A DNA stretch of 64,000 nt from NCBI GenBank assembly GCA_016743235.1, contig VRZD01000034.1, positions 1 to 64,000 on the forward strand. Reading direction: 5' to 3'. A program made the translations under genes and the position numbers. The stretch comes from Pantanalinema sp. GBBB05. Its GTDB lineage: Bacteria; Cyanobacteriota; Cyanobacteriia; Leptolyngbyales; Leptolyngbyaceae. Position 1 is the first letter of the stretch; each line of letters starts with the position of its first letter. This document shows positions 1 to 10,300 of this stretch, piece by piece. Below the pieces are notes generated by a model. It did no database searches. It worked only from the letters and a program-made list of their open reading frames with translations, and was not told where the DNA came from.

Positions 1-1
1 A

Positions 2-1111
2 CCTTATACAGTGCTAATTTATCCGCTGGTACTTAAAGATAAAGTTTGGTTGGTTTGGGCAGCGAAAGGCGGCGTGGTTAATAGTGTGCAACTCCCAATT
101 CAGGAGCGGCAACTAGGAGAAGCGGTTTTACAATTTCGGCAATTGGTACAAGATCCAACTGAAAGCCTGCAACGTACTCAAGCGGGTGGTAAGGTCTTGT
201 ATGACTGGCTGATTAAACCCCTAGAAGCAGAACTGAAAGCCAACAAAATTCAGCATTTAGTTTTTTCTCTCGATCGCGTGACCCGTTATATTCCGCTAGC
301 TGCTTTATTTGATGGCAATCAGTATTTGATTGAGAACTATACGATTTCTACGGTTCTGTCAGCCGATCTGACCAATCTGCGCGATCGCTTACCTCCCCCT
401 CAAAATACCTCTGTTTTAGCTGTAGGGGCATCGGAGTTCACAGAGCTGTCTCCCTTGCCTAGTGTCCCGGCAGAACTGGATGCCATTGTGCGGCAGGCTC
501 CTAGCGATCGTACGGGCATCTATCCAGGCATGGAACTCCTGAATCAAGCCTTTAATTTCCGGGCATTAAGAGATAATCTGCTAGGACATCGGATTTTACA
601 TATTGCTACCCATGGCGCCTTTCTCCCGGGTCGCCCAGAGGATTCCTATTTAGTCCTGGGTAACAATGAAAAACTCACTATTTCTGCTGTAAGAACCCTA
701 CCCGATTTAGGGAATGTGCATTTAGTGGTGCTTTCTGCTTGTGAAACTGCATTGGGTGGAGCGGATCAAGATGGCACGGAAATCTCTGGTATCAGCTATT
801 ACTTCCTCAATAGCGGCGCTGCGGCTGTGCTGGCATCGTTGTGGTCTGTAGATGATGCCAGTACGAGTCTGTTAATGCAGCAATTCTATAGTTATTTAGC
901 GATGGGGACAGTTCAAGAGCCAGTCACCAAAGCAGAAGCATTACGTCAAGCCCAATTTAGTTTGTTGTATGGTCGAGCCTCGGTGAAGCCAAGCCGCGCG
1001 GATTTGGGTAATCAGCTGACTGCTGGGCAACCCCCGATCGCTAATCACCAATCACGATTTGCTCATCCTTACTATTGGGCACCGTTTGTCCTCATTGGTA
1101 ATGGATTATGA
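2..1111 (+). CDS. CHAT domain protease, C-terminal part (5' end outside window)
   Basis: This is a CHAT (caspase HetF-associated with TPRs) peptidase domain. The usual catalytic pair is visible: His in IATHGAF at about residue 201 and Cys in LSACETALGG at about 244, counted from the first GTG at position 11. The fold boundary motifs PLAALFDG and PYYWAPFVLIGNG at the C-terminus match the family. The reading frame is open upstream of position 11 to the window edge (it reads PYT before the GTG), and CHAT domains of this type normally follow long TPR arrays, so I treat the gene as truncated by the window rather than starting at 11. Cys-protease activity is predicted from the family. The gene lies tail to tail with a small membrane protein gene and 0.7 kb from the end of a large secreted beta-helix protein gene. 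Confidence 0.9.
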   Translation, partial: PYTVLIYPLVLKDKVWLVWAAKGGVVNSVQLPIQERQLGEAVLQFRQLVQDPTESLQRTQAGGKVLYDWLIKPLEAELKANKIQHLVFSLDRVTRYIPLAALFDGNQYLIENYTISTVLSADLTNLRDRLPPPQNTSVLAVGASEFTELSPLPSVPAELDAIVRQAPSDRTGIYPGMELLNQAFNFRALRDNLLGHRILHIATHGAFLPGRPEDSYLVLGNNEKLTISAVRTLPDLGNVHLVVLSACETALGGADQDGTEISGISYYFLNSGAAAVLASLWSVDDASTSLLMQQFYSYLAMGTVQEPVTKAEALRQAQFSLLYGRASVKPSRADLGNQLTAGQPPIANHQSRFAHPYYWAPFVLIGNGL

Positions 1112-1156
1112 GCGGTTTGACCGGCATAACAATTAGACTTTTACTAACAAAAAAAT

Positions 1157-1612
1157 TTAGTATCTGAGGCTGGGGGAGATAAAGAGATCGATCGCTTCGC
1201 CGCAGCCTAGGCTGAGTCCGGCGATCGTAACGAGGTATAACAGCGTCTCTCTTTCTGGAAAACCGGCGATGCGCAATTCCATATCAGCGAACAGAACCGT
1301 GATGAAAGGAAGAAAAAATAGATTGAGGAATAGCGGATTCAGAATCAGAATAATGATGATGACGCTGGTAAGTAAGCTAATGCCAATGACGACAAATAGC
1401 TTTTGATGTCTCAACCAGTTGAGAAATTCAATCATGGGGGCATGTTTCCACACAAGAACCAGGGTAGCAATCAGGATGCAAGCCCCCAGGAGTCCGACGA
1501 CGTGATAAGCCGATAAATACCAGCCCAAAAGCACATAGGCTATCCCCATGAGCGTGACAGATAGCCAGGTTTTTTGGATCGCGGATTCTGTATTCATACC
1601 AAGTTGCTGCAT
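1157..1612 (-). CDS. Small four-helix membrane protein, unknown function
   Basis: A 151-residue hydrophobic protein with about four predicted membrane helices (roughly residues 17-36, 39-56, 70-92 and 94-110) and a short cytoplasmic C-terminus. An internal ATG five codons downstream (position 1597, MNTESAIQ) is an alternative start. I do not recognise the family. It converges with the CHAT gene on its left. On its right is a gap of about 150 bases and then the end of the beta-helix exoprotein gene on the same strand, so it could be the last gene of that transcript. Function unknown. Confidence 0.6.
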   Translation of the reverse strand: MQQLGMNTESAIQKTWLSVTLMGIAYVLLGWYLSAYHVVGLLGACILIATLVLVWKHAPMIEFLNWLRHQKLFVVIGISLLTSVIIIILILNPLFLNLFFLPFITVLFADMELRIAGFPERETLLYLVTIAGLSLGCGEAIDLFISPSLRY

Positions 1613-1768
1613 TCTACCTTGCCAGCTACATAATCAGATAGCAACAACTATAGCGAACTACTGGTTTCCCGAATTTGAGAGAAGTGCGAATCCCAGTTTG
1701 CTCAATCTATCCAGGCAGAAATCTTTTAGATGAAGTAAATAATGCTTGTGTCGATCGCGAAGATTTCG

Positions 1769-4700
1769 CTATTCAGGACAATCAGGAATGCCTTGGTACA
1801 GTTCTGCGCTCTCTTCTTCGTTAGGGCTGCGATCGACACACAAAATCGATTCTGTTGGTATGGGTTGAATGCTGATGGTCATAGATTCTATCTCTCTCCC
1901 CATTAACGCCGCTGAAAGTTGGTTGAGATCTTCTGGGTTGAAGGATGGCAGGGTGAAGGAGGATGAGGGAGATGAGAGAGATGGGGAAGGGGATGGAGCA
2001 TGGAATTCAACGGCACCAATATCTGCTCTACCGACTCTGGTAAATCCTCGCTGATCTAAGGTTGTAATACTGGGATCACCCATATCAATAGCAGGGCTAC
2101 CGGGGACTAAGGCATGGGTTTGAGTAAGTCCGCCATAGTCGCCTAAAGGGGTAAGAATTTGGTTCATGGCTACTGACGGCACAATATCCGTTGCACTGAG
2201 CACTATGCCTTCTACGCCACTATCACCATTAAACCCGAACAGATTATAGCCTTCAGATGTGCTGCTGCCCAGGTTAGTCAATTCCCGTCCAGATGATGCT
2301 GCGTTCCCGGCAATGATGCTGTTGTGCACTGCGAATGTGTTGGCAGGAGTTGCATTCTCAATTGATGCTGCATTAAAAACACCGCCGCCCGAATTGGCTG
2401 AGTTATTGGCGATCGTGCTACTGCTGACCCATGCAGTTCCGCTGTTATAGATACCACCACCAAGTTCTGTGGCTAAATTACCGCTGAAGGTACTATTGCT
2501 TACAGTAACTTTACCAATCACGATATATGTATACGGACCGAAGAAAGGAGGCTCACCCATTTCAGGGTAACCAGGGGTGTAATAAGTGTAGCGCTCTCCG
2601 TAGTTGTAAATGCCACCACCAGTGACTGCTGAATTGCGACTAAGGGTACTATTAGCCACAGTTGTTGTACCACTATTGTAGATAGCACCGCCTTTGATTG
2701 CCAAATTTTCACTAAGAGTACTATTGGTCACAGTTACTGTGCCACTATTGTAAATACTGCCACCATGATCGACAGCCAAATTGTGATTGAGCAAACTATT
2801 AGCCAGATTGACTGTGCCACTGCTGGAGATGCCACCACCCGAAACAGCTGAATTGTCGATCAGAGTACTGTTGAAGATAGCTACACTATCGGAATTGACG
2901 ATGCCACCGCCATCCCTACCTGCCGAATTACTACTGAGAGTGCTATTAAGGATAATTACCATGCCATGATTATAGGCGCCATGATTGTAGCTGCTAGCGT
3001 TATAGATACCCCCCCCACTATTAAGGGCGAAATTCCTATCCAGGATGCTATTAGTCAGATTAATAGTACCACCGGTGTTATAGATGCCACTGCCCCAACC
3101 TGCTGAATTGCCAATGATAAGGCTATTCGTTAAGCTGGCGATGCCACCATTGTAGATACCACCCCCACCGGGAGCATAATAGTAGTAGTCTGCTGCTGAA
3201 TTACCACTGAGAAAGCTGTTCGTTAAGTTGACGGTGCCTCTGTTGTAGATCCCGCCACCGCCACCGCCATAGCCATAGTTATTATTACCACGACTTGTTA
3301 CAGAATTTTCACTGATAGTACTGTTAGCGATGTTAGCTGTACCATCGTTGTAGATGCCACCACCAGAACTATAAAAGCCACCAATTACCGAATTACCGCT
3401 GATGGTACTGTTGTTGACGTTAACTATACCAGAGTTGTAAATGCCACCACCACTAGCACCATAGAAGTCGCCAATCGCTGAATTGCTGCTGAGGGTGGTG
3501 TTAGTAATGTTAACCGTGCCATTGGCAGTGTTATAGATACCGCCACCGCCACCATCCTCCATGAGATAGCTGTAGAAGGGGCTATTCCAGTTTGCTGAAT
3601 TATTGCTGATAACACTATCAGTCAGGTTGAGCGTACCGCCGTTATTGTAGATACCACCGCCCTGACTACGTCTGCCGCGAGAATTAAACCTATCGCTATC
3701 GCTGCTATCAAAGTTGATCGCTAAGTTGCCGCTAAGGGTACTGTTTGTCAGGTTAATCGTGCCACCATGGGTATAGATACCCCCACCGCGACTATAGGTA
3801 TATCTATTACCATCGCCATTGCCATAAGCTGACTGTGTTACTAAATTCCCAATGAGAGTACTGTTAATTAGATTGACAACACCATAACTGGTATAGATTC
3901 CACCGCCGTTAGCTGCCAAATTGCTACTGACAGAACTGTTGATCAGGTAGATGCCCCCGTACTCACTATCGTAGTTGCTGCTATGAAGGACTCTGTTGTA
4001 GCTAGTATGTATTGCACCGCCATTAGTTGCCGAATTACTATCGAGAGCACTATTAACCACTGTGACTCTACCCTCACCGACGTTGTATATAGCACCGCCG
4101 TAGGTTGCTAAATTATGACTGAGGGTGCTGTTGAACAAATTGATAAAACCAATTTGAGGGAAGTCACACTCCATTCCGTAACAAACACCGCTATTAGATA
4201 TAGCACCTCCATAAGTTGCGGAATTATCACTAAGAGTACTGTTCTGTAGATTAACTCTACTAAAACCACTGTTCCACCAATTGAGACCATAACCGCCGTT
4301 GGATATAGCACCACCGTCGATTGCTGAATTACCGCTGAGAGTACTGTTGAGCACGTTAACTATGCCGTAGTGGTTGAAGATTCCACCACCTTCATCCGCT
4401 GAATTGTTACGGAGGGTACTGTTAGTGAGGTTAACCTCACCCCCATAGCTGTCGTAGGGCTGGATGTATATGTTACTAACACCACCATTAGAAATGCCAC
4501 CACCCCAATGTGCCGAATTACTACTGAGAGTACTGTTGAGCACGTTAACTGTGCCATAAGCAGCATTAAAGATTCCACCACCGTAAGTTGCAGAACTGTC
4601 GCTAACAGTACTGTTGAGTAAGTTAACTATGCTATGAGTGGCATTAAAGATGCCACCACCACGACTATAGGTGTCATCGTAGTAGTTGCTAGCATCAAGG

Positions 4701-6634
4701 TCTCTTGCCGAATTGCTGCTAAGGATGCTGTTGCTTAAGTTCAGTGTGCCACTGTTTACCAGAATGCCTGCACCATCTCCTACAACGTAGCCATTCTGAA
4801 TTGTCAGACTATCCAAGTTAACGGTGTTTCCCGCTCCAGGATCAATATAAAATCCACGGGAATTGCTACCTCCATCAACGATAGTGTTTCCCGCCCCTGT
4901 GCCTTGCACGGTTAGAGGTTTTGTAATGCTGACTTGATTGGTCACTCCAGGCACATAAAATGTTCCGCCTGCCACATTCACCGTTCCGCCTGAAGCCGCG
5001 ACATCTACCCCATTCTGGATTCTGGCTCCTGGGTTGACATTTACAGTTGTTGCTGTGCCACTAAGATTGCTACCAGTTGCCAAACTAATTGGTTGATTGA
5101 GCGTTGTGGTGGGCGTGGTCAATGTTAGATCACCTGCGACTGGATTGGCGCTGGCATCGATCGCTGCATTCACCACAATGCGATCGCTGGCTTGCAAATT
5201 GACGTTGTTGCCATTTAACCCCGTGACGATCGCAGTTGCGCTGACAGTAGTTGCCGTTGTCGGAGTATTAGTTAATGGTTCTCCAGCGATCGTGGCTGTA
5301 CCATCAGTGGCAACTGTCAATTCTGGTGGGTCAAGTAACCAAGTTCCGGTTTGTCCCTGGGGAGCGTAAGTACTAACTCTGGTCACCGGTGAAACGATCA
5401 GTGTCCCTTGGCTAGAGGTTTCAACCAGCCCCCCGTTACCACCATAATTGCTGCCTTGGGCTGTCATTGTGCCTGCAACCTGGGTGGTATCTGTTGACCA
5501 AATCACGACCGAACCACCATTGCCTGGAATATCCGCGATCGCGTCAGCATGAATGATGGAATTGGTATCCATCTCTGTAGTCCGAGCTTTGGGTCGCGTC
5601 CCGGATCCTTGATAATCGCCGCCAATCCGGACTACGCCACCATTGATTCCAGAGGCGTCAAGCGTGGCATTTTGCAGCGAGATGCGATCGGCTAATACTT
5701 GAATTTGTGAAGTATTTGGTGATGTTGTTGCAGCGGTAGATAGTGCCCCGCTTACCGTAGCAGATCCAGCTTCAGTGGGGATTACTGTACCCGTGTTCGT
5801 TAAACGCACAATTCCGTTTTCTACGGTAATTCCGGTCGCTTCTGGTAAACCGCCGCCAGCCAATAAAGCGGAAAGCGTTAGGGGTGAAGTAGTTGGGGAA
5901 TTAATCGTATTCGCGGTTTCGGTAGGTAGTAACAGACTGAGTAAACTGCCTTCCTGGGTAATCCGAACTAACCGTTGACCGGGGACTGCCGCGATCGTGA
6001 TCGTGCCTCCTGGAGCAGAGATGGTTCCTGTATTGACGACGACTCCTCCTAAGAGGGTAATTTGCTGTCCTGGATTTGCGGTTAACACTCCGGCATTCAG
6101 AATTGCTCCGGCGTTGCCCAAAAACGCAAAACTATCTGGATTGCTGGTGAGGTTGGCATAGTTATTTGACCCGATCGCATTAAACCAACTGTTACCGAGT
6201 TGAATGCCATTGGCGGTGGTGGCGACAAAAGCAGCGGGAACATTCAAACGCGCATGGGCACCAAAAATGATGCCCGCAGGATTCATCAGAAACAGATTGG
6301 AGTTGCCGCCTGTGACCTGAATCAGACCATCAATGCGGGAAATATTACCACCCGTGATCCGTCCCAGGATATTTTGAATGGCGGGATGGCTAAGGAAATT
6401 GGCGATCTGTCCTGTTGATAAACCGAACTGCTGAAAACTATGGAAGAGGTTGCCACCCGATCGAGTGCCGCCTGTGATATCAAACTGCTGGGGATTGGTG
6501 TTTGGACTAGAAATGACGGTGTGGGTGTCGGTATCGGGCATGATCGTCTGTGCCTGAACTACGTTAATACCCAATGCAGACAATAGGAGCGCCACTAGCA
6601 ATGAGCCATAAAGGTGACGAACTCTAGTTTTCAT
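1769..6634 (-). CDS. Filamentous haemagglutinin-type (TPS) secreted protein with Pmp-like beta-helix repeats
   Basis: I place the start at 6634 (MKTRVRHLYG), which has GGGGAG upstream and opens directly into a signal peptide ending near VVQA. An in-frame start 16 codons upstream at 6682 gives a poorer leader. Domains in order: signal peptide (1-30); TPS/haemagglutination N-terminal domain (about 40-170) with the family motif NPAGIIFG; a Thr/Ser-rich beta region; then roughly 600-1500 consisting of dozens of imperfect units built on GGGIYN and NSTLSSNSA, as in polymorphic outer-membrane (Pmp) beta-helix proteins; finally a region with GSPAIDMGD and DIGAVEF, typical of extracellular choice-of-anchor Q proteins. 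It is probably exported to the surface by a TpsB/FhaC-like transporter, but none is encoded in this window. Adhesin or surface function is inferred. Confidence 0.9.
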   Translation of the reverse strand: MKTRVRHLYGSLLVALLLSALGINVVQAQTIMPDTDTHTVISSPNTNPQQFDITGGTRSGGNLFHSFQQFGLSTGQIANFLSHPAIQNILGRITGGNISRIDGLIQVTGGNSNLFLMNPAGIIFGAHARLNVPAAFVATTANGIQLGNSWFNAIGSNNYANLTSNPDSFAFLGNAGAILNAGVLTANPGQQITLLGGVVVNTGTISAPGGTITIAAVPGQRLVRITQEGSLLSLLLPTETANTINSPTTSPLTLSALLAGGGLPEATGITVENGIVRLTNTGTVIPTEAGSATVSGALSTAATTSPNTSQIQVLADRISLQNATLDASGINGGVVRIGGDYQGSGTRPKARTTEMDTNSIIHADAIADIPGNGGSVVIWSTDTTQVAGTMTAQGSNYGGNGGLVETSSQGTLIVSPVTRVSTYAPQGQTGTWLLDPPELTVATDGTATIAGEPLTNTPTTATTVSATAIVTGLNGNNVNLQASDRIVVNAAIDASANPVAGDLTLTTPTTTLNQPISLATGSNLSGTATTVNVNPGARIQNGVDVAASGGTVNVAGGTFYVPGVTNQVSITKPLTVQGTGAGNTIVDGGSNSRGFYIDPGAGNTVNLDSLTIQNGYVVGDGAGILVNSGTLNLSNSILSSNSARDLDASNYYDDTYSRGGGIFNATHSIVNLLNSTVSDSSATYGGGIFNAAYGTVNVLNSTLSSNSAHWGGGISNGGVSNIYIQPYDSYGGEVNLTNSTLRNNSADEGGGIFNHYGIVNVLNSTLSGNSAIDGGAISNGGYGLNWWNSGFSRVNLQNSTLSDNSATYGGAISNSGVCYGMECDFPQIGFINLFNSTLSHNLATYGGAIYNVGEGRVTVVNSALDSNSATNGGAIHTSYNRVLHSSNYDSEYGGIYLINSSVSSNLAANGGGIYTSYGVVNLINSTLIGNLVTQSAYGNGDGNRYTYSRGGGIYTHGGTINLTNSTLSGNLAINFDSSDSDRFNSRGRRSQGGGIYNNGGTLNLTDSVISNNSANWNSPFYSYLMEDGGGGGIYNTANGTVNITNTTLSSNSAIGDFYGASGGGIYNSGIVNVNNSTISGNSVIGGFYSSGGGIYNDGTANIANSTISENSVTSRGNNNYGYGGGGGGIYNRGTVNLTNSFLSGNSAADYYYYAPGGGGIYNGGIASLTNSLIIGNSAGWGSGIYNTGGTINLTNSILDRNFALNSGGGIYNASSYNHGAYNHGMVIILNSTLSSNSAGRDGGGIVNSDSVAIFNSTLIDNSAVSGGGISSSGTVNLANSLLNHNLAVDHGGSIYNSGTVTVTNSTLSENLAIKGGAIYNSGTTTVANSTLSRNSAVTGGGIYNYGERYTYYTPGYPEMGEPPFFGPYTYIVIGKVTVSNSTFSGNLATELGGGIYNSGTAWVSSSTIANNSANSGGGVFNAASIENATPANTFAVHNSIIAGNAASSGRELTNLGSSTSEGYNLFGFNGDSGVEGIVLSATDIVPSVAMNQILTPLGDYGGLTQTHALVPGSPAIDMGDPSITTLDQRGFTRVGRADIGAVEFHAPSPSPSLSSPSSSFTLPSFNPEDLNQLSAALMGREIESMTISIQPIPTESILCVDRSPNEEESAELYQGIPDCPE
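2280..4800 (-). repeat. Coding tandem repeats of beta-helix units
   Basis: Within the exoprotein gene the DNA repeats imperfectly with a period of roughly 70-110 bases. Recurring blocks encode GGGIYN followed by a short VNLTNSTL-type strand and SGNSA. Insertions of Tyr/Ser/Gly-rich segments, for example around 3660-3830 and 4140-4290, make the unit length uneven. Units are similar in protein more than in DNA, so this is an old array that has diverged, not a recent expansion. Confidence 0.85.
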
Positions 6635-6682
6635 AGCTTTTCTCTCCCCAGATATAGCGAACTGAGCCAACGGCGATCGCAC

Positions 6683-7303
6683 TATTGAGGGTTTTGGCAG
6701 TTTGGTGAGTGTGAAACCAGGGCAATCGCGGAGTGATGAGGAGATACACCCAACGATCGTTTATTCATGAAAACTACTAGTAAGTGAAACTGGGATTCCC
6801 AAAATTCTCTGACTACTTTAATTATAGGAGGGTGTTAAAAGACACATTCATAACTTTTGTATGGTCAGAGACTGACTTTTGCTTCTGACAGGTAACCACA
6901 ATGGCAATGACTCCCTGCTATAGTCCCGTGCAAAGTCGGGTCATCTGATCAGCTTTAGGTGCGGCTCGAGAAATGCATCAGCAGGATTACATGTTTGCTG
7001 CAAAGGTTCAAATCTTTCTTATCAATGTTCGACGTTTGTTGCAAATCATTAAGTGTTTCTAGCTACTATTTGTCCCGGAGTTGCTCCACTTAAACGTTGC
7101 TTATCAAGGTTCGAAGATTTATTACTCAGGGACAAATTTTTCTAGCTTGGGGCGGAATTAGCGCTTATTTGGTTTGACGATCAATGACGCTACTGTCAGC
7201 GCTCGTTGCCCCGGTGGTTCCTTGAATGGCTGGATGCATTGCATTTGCGGACGCTTCTCGGTAGGCTGAAAGGCAAATACGATCGGGCTAAGGTAGCTCT
7301 GCC
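6683..7303. other. Intergenic region with imperfect direct and inverted repeats
   Basis: This 0.6 kb region separates the divergently read exoprotein and helicase genes. No convincing ORF is present; the overlapping minus-strand reading frames at 7158-7649 lie antisense to the helicase. It contains two imperfect copies of a CTTATCAAnGTTCGA block (about 7018 and 7100) and a perfect 9-bp inverted repeat ATTTGTCCC (7068-7076) / GGGACAAAT (7129-7137). It must hold promoters for both flanking genes, but I cannot assign -35/-10 boxes with confidence. Confidence 0.5.
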
Positions 7304-10300
7304 ATGCAAATTCTTCACGGCACTTGGATTCCCCAGGCGGAAGCGGAATTTGTCCAACCAGGGGGATTTTATCTGTGGGTGGAAACCACAGAACTGACGC
7401 GATCGCGCAAACCGAGCCAACGGCACCCGCGACAAGTGGTGGCGGCGGAGTTAGTAACATTGCTGAGCCAGGAATTAGGGGTGCAACTGTTGCCGCACCG
7501 GAAACCGGAGGAATTGATGACGCCGCAATATTTTTTGTTGCCGACGGTGGATGGGCAGCCGTTACCGTCGCTGGAATTATCGCGGTATTTGGAAACGGAG
7601 TTACCGGCAGTATTTGAGTGGCAATATTGGCAGATAGATTGTTATCCAACCCTGGCAGCGGTGAAGACGGGTTCTGCTGGAACGGCTAGAGCGAACCATG
7701 TGGTGAGTTTGCTGAATGACCTGCATTTTATCGCCATGCATAATCTGGCAGAGGTACAGTTAGGGTCTGATCTGTTGTTTTGGTTTCATTACACTCAAGC
7801 CCTAAAGCGGCTGCTGTTTAAAGACCAGTACATTCCGGCGTTGAAATATCGGGAACTGCTCGCGCCAACTGCGTCTGTACCAAAGAAAGGGAAAACGACG
7901 CGATCGACGGCAAAAGCTGCAACTCCAGCAACAACTCGCCAGACTCGAACCACAACTCAGACAACCCGGAAATCACGATCGGTAGGTAAGACGAAACGTC
8001 CAGCCGCGACCCAAACGATTGATGTCGCCGTGGTGTCAGATGAGTTTGAGGTTTATCCGGGGTGGGAGTGGATCGGTGATGAGTATGAAGCGCTGATTCG
8101 GCAGTATGTCGAGTATATGCCGTTGATTTGTGGAGCGGGATTTGCGGAACCATTGGAGACACCGAAGTTCTACGATCGCGAGACGTTGCTACGGCATTTC
8201 TCGGAATGTTTACTGACGGAGATTGTCACCCATACCTACACCACTCAAGCGTTTGAGAAAACGATCGCAGACTCGCTGCTGTACGATTGCCTACATCCTC
8301 AACAGAGTGGAATTCCCTGGAAGACAGTCGATCGGTTAGAACAATACAAACAGTGGCAGACCTGGCGCGATCGGATTGTCCGGACGCAATCGGAGTTGCC
8401 ATTCTATCTCTATTTTCAGTTGCATGATCCGGCTAAGGCGGCAGAGCCGTGGGAACTCCAATTTCAGGTGGCTCCTAAAAGCGATCCGTCGCTCAAGGTG
8501 ACGTTACAAGACTATTGGCGGATGCGTCCGAAACAACAGCAACAGGTACAGAAGCAGTTAGGGCAGGAGTTTGAACAACATTTGTTGATGAATTTGGGCT
8601 ATGCGGCGCGAATTTATCCAGCGTTATGGCAAGGACTGGAGACTGATCAACCCGTAGGCATTCAACTGGATTTAGATGCCGCGTTTGACTTCCTGAAGGA
8701 GTCTGCCTGGGTGTTGGAGAATGCGGGTTATAAAGTGATTGTGCCTGCCTGGTGGACTCCGCAGGGACGGCAACGGGCGAAGGTGCGGCTGAAGGCGAAG
8801 GGCAAGTCACTCTCGGGGGGTGAGGATAAGACGAAGAAATACTTTTCGTTTGAAAGTCTGGTGGAGTATCAGTATGAGCTAGCGATCGGAGGTGAGAAGG
8901 TTAGTGAGCAAGAGTGGCAGCAACTGGTCAGCGCTAAAACACCGTTAGTGCAGTTTCGGGGGCAATGGCTGGAACTGGATCAAGATAAAATGCGGCAAAT
9001 GCTGGAGTTTTGGAAGACGCAACAGCAGGAGCAACCGGAACTGAGTTTGCTGGAGTTTCTCAAGTTAACGGCGGGAGAGGAAGATGAGCTAGAGATTCAG
9101 GTCGATCGCAAAGATGTGTTGTCTGAGATGCTGGCAAAACTGGGAGATAAAAGTCAGCTTCAGCCGATCGAGGATCCGCAACAGCTTCAGGGAAATTTGC
9201 GGGAGTATCAAAAACGGGGGGTATCCTGGCTGCAATATCTGGAGCAGATTGGCTTAAATGGTTGTCTGGCAGATGACATGGGGTTGGGGAAAACCATTCA
9301 GGTGATTGCTCGATTGTTGCAGGAACGGGAATTGACCAAGCTGCAAAAGATCAAACATATTCCACCCACATTACTGATTGCGCCAACATCCGTAGTGGGA
9401 AATTGGGAACATGAAATTCATAAATTTGCCCCAGACCTGAAGGCGATCGTGCATCATGGCACCCAGCGATCGAAGGATAGTAAGGCATTTAAGCAAGCCT
9501 GTCGGGAGCATGACCTGGTGATTACATCCTTTGCCCTGGCTCGGAAGGATTTGAAGTTATTCAGTGAGATTCAGTGGCATCGGATTGTCTTAGATGAGGC
9601 GCAGAATATCAAAAATCCTAAAGCAGATCTGACGAAAGCCATTTTGAAACTTTCGGCTCCCCATCGGTTGGCGTTGACGGGAACTCCGGTAGAAAATCGC
9701 TTGTTGGATCTATGGTCTATTTTTAACTTTCTCAATCCAGGCTATTTAGGCAACCAAACTCAATTCCGTCGTAACTTTGAACTACCGATTCAGAAACATA
9801 ACAATCCTCGGCAAGCAATAACACTCAAGAAATTAGTGGAGCCTTTAATTTTACGCCGAGTTAAAACGGATCAAGCCATTATTCAAGATTTGCCGGATAA
9901 AGTTGAACAAAAGTTATTTTGTAATTTAACGAAGGAACAAGCATCTCTTTACGAAGCTGTAGTTAAGGATGTTGAAAACCAACTGAATACGGTGACCGAA
10001 GGAATTAAGCGAAAGGGGTTAATCCTGGCAACGTTAACGAAATTAAAACAGGTGTGTAACCATCCCCGCCAGTTTCTTCAAGATGGCAGTGATTTCACTC
10101 CGGAACGATCGCACAAATTAACCCGGCTGAGTGAGATGGTGCAGGAAGCGATCGAGGAAGGGGAAAGTATGCTAATTTTCACTCAATTTAATGAACTGGG
10201 TGAGGCATTAGAAAAATATCTGCGGCATTCCTGCCACTATAATACTTACTATTTGCATGGCGGGACATCTCGCCTCAAGCGCCAGCAGATGATCAGTGAA

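Noticed and set aside
1869..2054. Plus-strand ORFs antisense to the beta-helix protein gene
   Set aside because: Repeat-driven open frames opposite the coding repeats; there are many such frames across 1.8-6.5 kb.
2280..4800. CRISPR-like repeat array
   Set aside because: The repeats are imperfect, of variable spacing and in frame with a protein; no constant direct repeat with unique spacers.
7158..7649. Minus-strand ORFs of 163 and 79 codons antisense to the helicase start
   Set aside because: They lie over the well-supported helicase 5' end, have Pro/Ala-rich low-quality composition and no family resemblance.
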